DNA of 64,000 nt from Trissonchulus latispiculum (lineage: Eukaryota; Nematoda; Enoplea; Enoplida; Ironidae): the NCBI GenBank assembly GCA_030248195.1, contig JASAND010018240.1, positions 20,629 through 84,628 of the forward strand, written 5' to 3'. Both the position numbers and the translations under genes were made by a program. The notes under the pieces were generated by a model. That model did not search any database. It had not been told where the DNA came from and saw only the letters and a program-made list of their open reading frames with translations. Positions within the stretch are counted from its first letter, which is position 1. The number at the start of each line of letters is the position of its first letter. Shown piece after piece: positions 13,901-25,900 of the stretch.

Positions 13901-16900
13901 CCAAATATTCTGACTGAAAATAATTATGCAATGCAATTTAAATGAAATTTATTTCTGAAATTTCAAGCTGTCTATACGTACGTACGCTTTCTTTGGAACC
14001 ATTTTGCCCTTGCTTGCATACACTATTAATTGTTGTCTTCGTTTTTTTGCTCCCCCCCCATTTGGTTGTTTTTTCCATGGATTGTTTTTCAGCACGTTGC
14101 AGCGTTGGTGGATACGGACTTTGATTTCGATAAGGCCAAGGAACAAACAGATGATCTTTATAAGACGACGGTATTCTACGGTTTTGCTTGCTTCTGATGC
14201 TTTCTAGCTTATATTTTTATTTTTGCAGGCGAAGGGGATGAGATAGCGGGTCCCCCCCCAAGGACTCAAACATTAATTGCTAACACTGGATTCATTCTGT
14301 CCTAAAATTTTAATCATGAGGGTGCGCGGAGCGCCCCTCATAATATGAGCTATAAAGGCACTTTGCGGATTTGCGAAACTGTTAATTAGCCATAACTAAT
14401 TAACGGTAGGGAGTTGAGAGCTAAAGTTTACATTTTTGAAATCTCCAGGCCAAGAGCTTTCGAATGATACCAAACTTGCCCGGAAAAAATGAACTTTGAA
14501 AAAATCGACTTTTTGATACAAGTTTAAAAGTGGGGGTTTTTTTCTCTGTATCGACCACTTTTTTAGGGCGATTTTTGCGCACACCGATTTTTCAAACGGC
14601 CCATAGGAAAAATTTTTCTATATATACTAATTTTTGACTATCTAGGCGATGGTCCAGATCAAGTTTATGTTTGATTTCCGAATTTCGCTCTGGGTCGATT
14701 TTTACAGATGGTCAAAAATAGAAAAATCGACGTTTGGACTTAGAAATTTTTCGAGGTCCCAACACAGAAAATTGTCAAAAAGTCGTCTAAAATAGCGTTT
14801 TTCGGCCTTGGGATGGTACCCATATATAGTAAATCGGGGTCGCTGAACACGATGAGCATACTGCCGACGCCGTATCTCGCCTGGTTCATCTGGTTCAACT
14901 GGTTCAACAGTGAACCAGCCCCAAGTTCAAGCTGTCAACACAGAAAATTGTCAAAAAGTCGTCTAAAATAGCGTTTTTCGGCCTTGGGATGGTACCCATA
15001 TATAGTAAATCGGGGTCGCTGAACACGATGAGCATACTGTCGACGCCGTATCTCGCCTGGTTCATCTGGTTCAACTGGTTCAACGTTGAACCAGTTCCTG
15101 GTTCAAGCGACAGGAGATAGCTGGAAGGTTGATCTTTTGCACACAAAGGTTATTGGGCATGGGGAATTCACTGGTGGTGTTATTTTGGGGATCCGACCCA
15201 AGGCTGGCCAGATCTGGTTCAACTGGTTCAAGGTTGAACCAGTTCCTGGTTCAAGCTACTGGAGATAGCTGGAAGGTTGATATTTGGCATACAAAGGTTA
15301 TTGGGCATGGGGAATTCACCGGTGGTGTTATTTTGGGGTTCCGACCCATGGCTGGCCGGATCTGGTTCAACTGGTTCAAAGTTGAACCAGTTCCTGGTTC
15401 AAGCTACTGGAGATAGCTGGAAGGCTGATATTTAACATACAAAGGTTATTGGGCATGGGGAATCCACTGGTGGTGGTATTTTGGGGATCCGACCCATGGC
15501 TGGCCAGATCTGGTTCAACTGGTTCAAAGTTGAACCAGTTCCTGGTTCAAGCTGCTGGAGATAGCTGGAAGGCTGATATTTGGCATACAAAGGTTATTGG
15601 GCATGGGGAATCTGCTGGTTCTGTTATTTTGGGGATCCGACCCAAGGTTGGCCAGATCTGGTTCAACTGGTTCAAGCTACTGGAGATAGCTGGAAGGCTG
15701 ATATTTGGCGTACAAAGGTTATTGGACAAGAGGAATTCACTGGTTCTGTTATTTCGGCGATCCGACCTGTGGCTGGCCAGATCTGGTTCATCTGGTTAGA
15801 TTGAACCAGTTCCTGGTTCAAGCTACTGGAGATAGCTGTAACGCTACGATTTTGCATACAAATGTTATTGGACGTGCGAATTGGTCATACCACCTAAAAC
15901 AGCGTTTTTCGGAGTTTCGGAGCCTTAATAAGGCGGCGCTCCCAAAAATTGGAAGAAGGACAAGTAGGAAAAATGCTCCTTGCAGTCGCATGTAAAATGC
16001 AATATGAGCTATGAGGGTCAACATTTAAATGTGTCAAGGACAAGATTTAAAACGTCTAATATGAGCCAGCATCTAAATCGGTAAAGGACAAGATGTAACT
16101 GGCTAATATGAGCCGCTACGTTTCTCTTGGGCTCATATTGACGCGAGGATACTAAGTTGAGTTAACTCTTTTGCACTTTTCAAATTCGCATATATATACG
16201 TATGCATAATTGTCCTGACATACGTGTGCTCTTGATACAATAAGTAAAGTCAATCGTACGACACCGTGGATAAGCACACACACATCTTTTACAGATCAGT
16301 ATATACAGTGAGCCGATAGCGAAGACTATACCGGTTTACAGGAGCTTCATACATTTGTTTCTAGTATTTCAGTGTTTCAAAACTGGTATATGCCAAATAT
16401 ATACCACCTAATTCAACTTTAAAGGGGAGAACTTTAGCTGTATAAAGTGTTCAGATACCTTAAATTCGGTGTTTGAGCTGGCGAAATTAGATTCAGGCAG
16501 GACATCTGTAACCAAACATTACATGAAGCTATTGATATTACGCAAAACGGTGAGGATTTGTTCAAAGAGTTGGGAATAAAAGTAAAAAGTCTGTAGGCAA
16601 AATGGTATGATGTCGTGATGTTAAGCCGTTGAAACCACGGCAGCGAGCGTCAATATGAGCCCAAGAGAAACGTAGCGGCTCATATTAGCCAGTTACATCT
16701 TGTCCTTTACCGATTTAGATGCTGGCTCATATTAGACGTTTTAAATCTTGTCCTTGACACATTTAAATGTTGACCCTCATAGCTCATATTGCATTTTACA
16801 TGCGACTGCAAGGAGCATTTTTCCTACTTGTGAATTAATCTTAGTTTTAATTTTTCTCAAAGGTTTGTTTGGCAATGTTTGCAAAAATTCGAGCGCTTGC

Positions 16901-19900
16901 TGTAAAGGTTTTGGATACAAAATTTGCTGTCATTAACTATGAGGGAAATGAGCAGAACCCATCCTGAACAAAACCCATCCGGACACACTGTTTTCAGATT
17001 TTTTAGTAATTCGGAAAAATTGGGGGGGTGTGCCGTGGTTTTTCTGATTTCTTGAAAACTTTGAATTTTAAGATTAGTAGTGAACCAGTGTATTCGTTTG
17101 GTCGAAGTTTAATTGTTTAATGCTTGCTGTTTTCATGAAACAATTTAACGCATAATATTTCAATTTATTAGTTATAGAAAACATAATATATACTACAAAG
17201 GGCTTAAATTCTTCTCGATTCGCTCATTTCTGACATTCCCAAAATCGATCGGGATTTTTTCTGGTTCTATTTGGTGTTATTTGCTTTAGTTTTTTTCGCT
17301 GCTCTGTTGTGAAAGCAAGCAATCGCTTGGCCCGCTTTGCGTTGTTTCACGCGAGATAATTGAATTAGTTTCCTACACAGACAACTGGGTAGACCTTTTG
17401 TTATTATTATGGATTTGAACAAAATCAAATTTCGCGAAATCGAAAAATATTACACTACTTGAAATCTGCGTGGTCGAAAACATGGTACCCATACTTACTT
17501 AATTGATTTTAGCTGATTTCGTCAAGTTTTAAACTTTTGCACTAGGGAAGGGATATTGGGAAAGATCAGGATTTTGTACAGGTTTCTTGTTTACGTACCT
17601 TCTAGAGGGGATTCTGGTTTGTTTTTGGGCCAAACTTTATGAGCTGGCGTTTAGGGGGGGGGGCAAAATCACGTAGCGATGGGATGGCTCGCCAAAAATG
17701 GGGCATGGAGCATTTTTCATCCAAGATTAATAGTGGGGGGGCTCAAGTTTGCTCACCCATCGTTAAAGGCATATTTCTGAATTAAATTTTTTTGCAAATT
17801 TTCTTTCATGTTTTGTGTATAAACTGCTAAAATCGCTGCTAAAACCTACTAATTTTAGGTGTTTTACGCTGACATAGTTTAAATTTTGTTAAAAAGCTGG
17901 CGAAGCCGGAGAAAGGTTTTGCAATTTAGGATACAAATGGTAAGATTAGGCAAGTTTTTTTGGATTAAGGGGGGGGGTGGATTTTGGAGAGGGGGGTCCT
18001 CAATTGGGGAGTGGAGGTCACCGATTGAAGGACCCCCTCGCAGGTGGAAATAAGCCAGGATTTCGATAGACGAAAAAAGGTTTTACATCTGAACACTATT
18101 ATATACTATTAATGTTTGGTTTATATTCTAGGATCCTACGCAAGAAGATGCCACAAAGAAGAGTAAGTATCACCTTGTAGTAGTGCTGTTCTTTTTCTGT
18201 TCAGAAATCTTTGTTGGTTTACAAGTGGTTGTACAAAATCGGTCGATTTAAAAATTTAAATGATTTAAATAATTTAAATTTAAATTTTTTCTCTCTGTTT
18301 TTTCAGCTGCCGGCGATGAAAGCGGTGTGGAGAAGGCGGGCAATTTTGTGGTCCGATTTTTGCGGAGTATTCTGGTCACGTGTTCCAACTGGTTTGACCG
18401 ATGGTCGCGTAACTATCGCTATGTGGCTTACAAGCTGGGTCTGGAGAAGCGAAAAATTAAGGATGATATGAACGCCGTACGTGTGTTTCCGAAATTCTTT
18501 TCCTCAAATTTGAAGAATGAGAATTTACATACATATATAATGTTACGTACCGTATGAGATTTTGTACCGTATAATACGGTACGGCAATTTTCGTACCGTA
18601 TTAAACGGTACGTACCGTATAATACGGTACAACTTTTTCTCTACCGTATTAAACGGTACGTCCCGTATTATATTGTACGGTTAGTTTTTGTACCGTATTG
18701 GCAAAGAACTGAATACTGGTGTTAATAATATCAAGAGTACATAATAACTAAGAGTGTGACAAGCGTCCTACTCTTAGTTATTAGGCTGCAGACATCATCT
18801 GCACAATAACGGCCTACCACCCCCACAACTGAGTACCTGGTGACCCCCCCCCCCCGCAACTGAGTACCAGGTACACAATTGTGTACCATCACTCGCTGGT
18901 GCGTTTACATGTTGAAGCTCAGAAGTGGCCAGCTGTTGATAGAATGTTTTTGGCTTCAACATGTAAACATACAAGCGAGTGCTGGTACACACTTGTGTAC
19001 CTGGTACTCAGTTGTGGGGGGGGGTCACCAGGTATATACTCAGTTTTGGGGGTGGTAGGCCGTTATTGTGCAGATGATGTCTGCAGCCTAATAGCTAAGA
19101 GTGGGACGCTTGTCACACTCTTAGGGCCTATTTCTTTAAAGATGAAAATGGTCAGATTAAACGGATTAAAAATCAGCCAGATTAAAATTTTAATTGCTAT
19201 TTCTTTAATGCTGGATTAAACGGATTAAAATTAACTCGTTTAATCCAACCATTTTTAATCCGCGGATTAAACGAGTTGATTTTAATCCGTTTAATCCGCC
19301 ATTAAAGAAATAGCGATTAAAAATTTTAATCCGCCAACTTTTAATCCGTTTAATTCGCGTAGCTGCACGAGGATTAAAAGCTAAAGTCTGACCAAAAATT
19401 CTTGGAACCGAAATGTGAGCGGCTGTCCTGAGTTATCATTTGAAGGTAGCCTATACAATGTATATATTTTTCGAATCCTCAGGAACCCGAGATTTTGAAA
19501 ATTCGAAAAATTCCGAAATTCCGGATTTCATTCACGGAAAATTTAAAATTTTTGGTTTTTCGCCAAATTTTTATCGCAATCAAAATTTGGTTCACACAGT
19601 CGAATAGAGCTGGTCCCGCTACACATTTTTGCTCTTAGAAGCTTTTCACGAAAATGCACCCAATTTCCGGAATTCCGGGTTTTCTAAATTACCGGATTTT
19701 AAAAATTTCCTCCAATACCCTCAAGATGGGTATCATTCGAAAGCTCTTATCGAGCTGAACAACTTTTGTAATAGAACGAACTCGTGAAAATGCACTCAAT
19801 TCCCGGAATTCGCGAAAACCGGATTTTCCGGATTTTAAAAATTTTCTCCAATACCCACAATATGGGTATCATTCGAGAGCTCTTGATGAGCTGAACAAAT

Positions 19901-22900
19901 CTTGTAATAGAACCAATGTCTGAAAATGCACCGAGATCCCGGAATTCACAAATTCGGATTTCACTCTAGCTTGGAAATTTTTCGTGAATTCCGAGAACTG
20001 GGCTCATTTCTGCAAGTTGGTTCTATTACAAGATTTGTTCAGCTCATCAAGAGCTCTCGAATGATACCCATATTGTGGGTATTGGAAAAAATTTTTAAAA
20101 TCCGGAAAATCCGGTTTTCGCGAATTCCGAGAATTGAGTGCATTTTCACGAGTTCGTTCTATTACAAAAGTTGTTCAGCTCGATAAGAGCTTTCGAATGA
20201 TACCCATCTTGAGGGTATTGGAGGAAATTTTTAAAATCCGGTAATTTAGAAAACCCGGAATTCCGGAAATTGGGTGCATTTTCGTGAAAAGCTTCTAAGA
20301 GCAAAAATGTGTAGCGGGACCAGCTCTATTCGACTGTGTAAACCAAATTTTGATTGCGATTAAAATTTGGCGAAAAACTAAAAATTTTAAATTTTCCGTG
20401 AATGAAATCCGGAATTTCGGAATTTTTCGGATTTTCGAAATCTCGGGTTCCTGAGGATTCGAAAAATATATACATTGTATAGGCTACCTTCAAATGATAA
20501 CTCAGGACAGCCGCTCACATTTCGGTTCCAAGAATTTTTGGTCAGACTTTAGTTGAAAATGCATGCGGCGGATTAAACGGATTAAAATTTATCTTTAAAG
20601 AAACAGCGATTAAGCAGGTCGGATTAAAATTAACTCGTTGAGTTTTTAATCCGAAGTGTGAATAAAGAAACAGGATTAGATTAAAATTTTAATCCTAGCT
20701 GCATTAAAGAAATAGGATTAAATTTAATCCTTTTAACTCGTTTAACTCACTGGATTAAATTTTAATCCGTTTAATCCGAGGTGGTATTTCTTTAATGCGG
20801 ATTAATTTTAATCTAATCCGTGTAATCTTTAAAGAAATAGGGCCTTAGTTATTATGTACTCTTGATTAAGTAAAACAAATAATACAAATTTTGCTGTTTT
20901 CTTCTGTGGCAAAAAATCTGTTTAGAAGCTGTCGCAGTCAATGTAATTACATAATAATATTTATCCTAGAAAGACAGTTTACTTTTTGCGCCTTTTTGGT
21001 ATAGTTTTTTGATTAGTTTTTGCTGTTTTTTTAAAAATCTTTTAGGTTTCACAATGTCCGGTGGATGAAACGATGGCCACTGCCTTGGAAGAGAGACGCC
21101 AGCAAAGTCGAATGGAAGCTGTGCATGCTGATTTGAATAAGTAATTTTAATAATTAATTAATTAATTTTTACAATTCGGGTGGAAAGGCCAATATGTGAG
21201 GAAACAGGTTGCAGTATTTGTCTTTGGGTTGTTTTTGAGAATTCTTGTTGTATGTTTAGGTTTTTTTAGTTTTTCTGGGTTTGTTTCATTGAAAGTTTCG
21301 TAAAGTGAACAAAGGTCTATGGATGGATGGATCGGTTAATTTTTCTTAATAGTTTTTACTTGACGTTTACTTTAACTTCAATGTGTTCTTGAATGAAGTT
21401 GTTTTGGTTTCAAATCAACATACATAACTAACAGGAGTCCATTGAAGAGAATAAAAATGGTTTCCAGGGTTTTCTGGCAGTTTTCTAATTGAAAATTTGG
21501 TTAGATTGTGGTATCAGGTTGCGGCAAATTTTGCTTTTGGACTTTTTAGTGATTTATTGGTTCGTGTTTAAATTTAGTTAATAATTAATTTAATTAACTA
21601 AGCTGTTTTTTTGCAGACTTGATAAGGAGGTAGAAGAAGTCCATATCAAGCAGAACCCCCTAGGGAGATTTCTGCGCTCAACTTGGTACCTGCTGATCTC
21701 TCAAACGGAGATCCTGTGCTACATTTTCATGATTCTAAATCACATCCACTATGCTTCACTGCTTTCCCTAGTCCTGCCGTTGCTGGCATTTTTCTGGGGA
21801 ACCCTTTACGCGCCCCGGCCCCCGAAAATGTTCTGGATTACCTGCATTACCTATACGGAGGTGAGTGCAGTGCCATTTTATTAAGGGGGGATGCACAGGT
21901 TTGGGGCTTTTTGTACTCCTTTAGTATAAAATTTATTCTCTTATCTGTGCTAAATATCTTAATCATTTGCTGAATAAAATCTGCAGATTTTGGTATGAAA
22001 TGGGGGGGCATTTTGAGATGAGGAAATGTTTGCCTGCCCGCACTCGTAGCTTCTTGACTTCAGCAGAAAAAGTTTGACAAATCCAGCAATAGCTGACTTT
22101 AAAACATTTTTCTTGAATTGGCTTATTTTTTAAACCGTTAAACCTTTTGCACACATTTTACTGTCTGTAGTTTTTTGGTGATTTTTCCATCGGGTGAATA
22201 ATTTTATCTTAATATCTACTTTTTTATTGTTAATTTGTAATTTTTTCAGGCCCTGATTGTGGTGAAATTCATCTTCCAATTTGACTTTTTCCCCTGGAAT
22301 GCCAACAGTGAAGCCAATGTGGATCCCTTCTTTCCGCCTCGAATTATTGGCATTGAAAAGAAGAGCTACTATGCGGCCTGGGATATTGCCCTGCTAATGA
22401 TACTGTTCTATCATCGCTATATGCTGAGGGTTAGCTTGTTTCTGGCGGATTAATTAATAACTGTTAATTAGCTGTGTTAATTACGTACCAGTTAGTTGGC
22501 TGACTTAAACTTTTTGTGATGGTGTTGTGGACAAATATTATGTTTGCCAATATATATTTGATTATCGTGAAGGGCTTTGGGCAAAAATTGTCATAAAGTT
22601 AGTTTGTCAAAATATTTAAAAATTTTTATTTTTATTACAAACTGCGCTGCTAGATTAAATTTTTAGTTTGTACTGTATGTAGGATGAAATGTTTGTGTGT
22701 ATATGGTAGTTTTAGGTAGGATTTAGAAATAATTTTGGATGATAAAGAATTCATTTGTTTTTGATATTTATTAAATTTTATTTTAAATTTTTTATTTTAC
22801 TTTTTCAGAGTCTTGGCCTATGGAAGGACATTTCTGACGCTGAGTGGCAAAAAGCCGTTTCTGATGCTCCGAAAATTGATATGACCGAATCAACCCAGGT

Positions 22901-25900
22901 ATGGGCAATCGTTTTGTGAGCATGATTTTGGGTAAATTCTCCTTTTCGAATTAGAAAATATGGGGGTTCTATCCAGTGGCGCACCCAGAGTTTTCTGACA
23001 GGGGGGGGGGCGGCACCAAAGTTGAAATTTTTCTTTTCAAATTTATTTAATTCTACACATGTATATATTATATACGTTTCACTTTGAGAACAAACATGTA
23101 GTAGTTGGCTTCATTGATCGAGGAGTTAACTATAATTAAACATTCATATAAACGTGAAAGCAGGGGGTCTGGGGGGCGCAGCCCCCCAGAAGTTGAGAAA
23201 TTTTTGCATTCTAGACAATGAAAGCATTTTTTCTGGCCACTTTGCTGTTTCGAATTATCTTAGTTGTCTTCTGGCTGGCGGCATGGTTTCACCAGATAAG
23301 TAAGGTATATACGTATATATACATATAACATATTCATATACATATAACTCAAGCTGATATAATTCAAACTAAGCAACGCAACGAACTATAATAAACCGGG
23401 GGTCTGGGGGCGGGGGCCTCCAGCTAAAAGCTAGAGCTCTTTTTAAAAAGCAGTACCAGTTAGGAAATTTTTAGAGCCATTTTGTAGAAAGCGGAATCGA
23501 AATTTGACATAGTATTTGTGTGTATATGCATTTTTAAATTGCATTCTGTAAAAAAAGCGTTCATATGCCATAGTGGTGGACACCTGATATTCTTTCATAT
23601 CCAAGTATCTGCCTATTCAAAACTTAGTTCAAGAAAAAAATTTTTTATTTTGCAGTTAAAATTTTAATTTTTCTGTCATTTTTGGTACGCTGCGAATTTC
23701 TATCATACCGTCAAGCCACAACCTTTCATTCAGAAATATCAGAAACATTTTAGAAGAAATTGATCACTAATATGCACAATCAAATGCAGAAAAACCATGA
23801 TTTGAAAACATTAGCGGCTAATGTCTATTTATTATAACTCAAGCGTAAGCAGAAAGAAACGTTTACACAATTGAAAGTCAGCCACCCCACCCCACCCCAT
23901 GCTACCCTCAAAACACACAGTCACAAAGAATGGATAATTCGCGCCGAAGGCGCGAAAATTTTTGTTTTTCCTGCTTTTCCTCCTATCTGCATCTTAATTT
24001 TTCTGACCTTCGAAACCTGACAGGGGGGGCCGCCGCCCCCCCCCCCGCCCCCCCTTGGGTGCGCCCCTGGTTCTATCTTATCTCAACGAATGTATAGTTC
24101 TTGTATTGGCTTGCTTACTGTACCTAGTCTTGTGTACGCATGTTACGTAGTTAGTTATTTACGTAGGGTTGCACTGGCGTGCGTGGCTTGTGTACTGCAC
24201 TAATTTGTTTTTCTTAATTTCTTAGTTTGTCTCGTCCTATCCGAGTATGATACGGCACTAATTTATTTTCCTCTGTTAATGCTAGTTATTGCCAACAGAA
24301 ACTAAATTATTTAAAACAAACTAATTTTTTCCAGCTATAGCTATTACCGTCTTAAAGTAACAATATTATGTTCGTATTTTCGTCCAGAATTTGATCACAA
24401 TTTGTTTGAACCGCCTGCTGTTCTGATCTGGGCTTATTCTAGGAATTTTTTCTTGGGGGGGGCTTCTTGGGGGGGGGCCCCCCCCCAAAGGTCCGAGGGG
24501 CAAGGAATTTTTTGGGGGGGGGCGAAAATTTTTCGAAAAATATGCTAAAAATAGCGCTGTTTTTCTGGCATATACTATAAAAGTTGATTTTTATAGCAAA
24601 AATAAACAGATTTAGTGTTGAAAAGGGCAAAAACTGAGTAAAAATGTCCGGCGAAGCCGGAAAATTTTTGAAAATTTGGCCTTCTGAACGATTTTTTCAG
24701 GGCAAAATTTGGTACCAAAAGGGGCACCCACTTTTTGGGGGGGGCGATTTTTTTGGGGGGGGAACGATTTTGGGGGGGAAGGGTGTTTATGGGGGCCCCC
24801 CACCCCCCGCCCACTAGAATAAGCCCAGCTGATTATGGTTTGGTTTTCTTTCATTCACTTGTCACACACTTATGTATCTGTCTTATCCTTAGTGGGGGAG
24901 CCGTCCCCCATCCAGCGACCTCCCCCCCCCATAAATTCCGACCTCCCCCATAACCCCAAAAGTTGCCAATTTTTACCCTAAATTTTCAAAAGTTTTCCGG
25001 CTTTGCCGAATTTTTACCTAAATTTTCACTATTTTGCCTTAAAAACACCTAAAATTAGTCATTTTTTAGCGGTTTTTAGCAGTTTATACACAAAAACCCC
25101 CACAAAACTTCGAAACAATTTTCTACAAATATGCCCTCCCATTTTGAGTGAGCCTCCCCCATAAAAACTTACCAAGGAATAAGCCAGTATATATACTCGC
25201 GGTAGTAGGCATCAAAAATGTTTTATTCTCTGTGATTTGTTGACACAGAGTACAATGGTTGTCTATATGCAATAACTAACTAGCAACAACTGTACGTATC
25301 CTGGAAGTTTGGTTTTGTTTTTAGCACCCTTCCTTCCCACCCACCCATCCTAGTATAGATATACGTACGAATTAAACTTAGCTTAGGTAGGTACTTTTCG
25401 TGAAAGAGTAGAGTTGGGTAGAATGAAAAATTACCTCATTTATATAACTCGTCTTAACTCCACTCACGCTTGACTTTCCTTCTCCTAACTCTTTCACGAA
25501 AATCCCCCCAAACTCTAACACAACTTAGAATCTTTGTTTTCGCTTGCTGTTGTTGAATTATAATTTATTTGATTGATTGATGCCAACTTTGTAGAATGAA
25601 ACTGCCATGATCTCTGGCGGTCCAAGAGTTACCGGGGATACCCTTGAATTGCAGGTTATGGAGAGTCGAGCAGAAGCTGGTAGCGATCTAGAGTTGACGG
25701 GTGCTAATGTTGTTATGGCAGAGCCTACACCGGGTAAATATAGATTTTTTGGACTATAATTTCTGGGCTTATTCTAGGGATTTTTTTTAGGGAGGCTTCT
25801 TGGGGAGGGGCCCAATAGTCCAAGGGGCAAGGAATTTTTTTTGGGGGGGGGGCGAAAAGTTTTCGAAAAACTATGCTAAAAATAGCGCTATTTTTCTAGC

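Larger units (their letters stand above)
18732..20864. mobile_element. CAAGAGTAC foldback element, interrupted by two nested insertions
   Basis: Outer termini CAAGAGTACATAATAACTAA and the complement ending TTATTATGTACTCTTG. The non-interrupted part is itself a hairpin: the phrases CATCATCTGCACAATAACGG and ACAACTGAGTACC recur in inverse order at about 18793-18830 and 19015-19080. It shares these phrases with the copy at 49807-50144. No clean 7-bp duplication is visible at this copy. It lies within Piezo intron 13. Confidence 0.8.

Noticed and set aside
14229..14310. Possible Piezo exon after TTTTGCAG at 14221-14228
   Set aside because: Two frames stop at once, and exon 11 already joins exon 12 in phase without it.
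14760..15860. CRISPR-like array
   Set aside because: Units are about 150-177 bp with no short repeat/unique spacer pattern; it is a eukaryotic minisatellite inside an intron.
15129..15995. Several 60-116-codon frames with WFNWFK-type repeats
   Set aside because: They follow the minisatellite unit on both strands; no gene-like signal.
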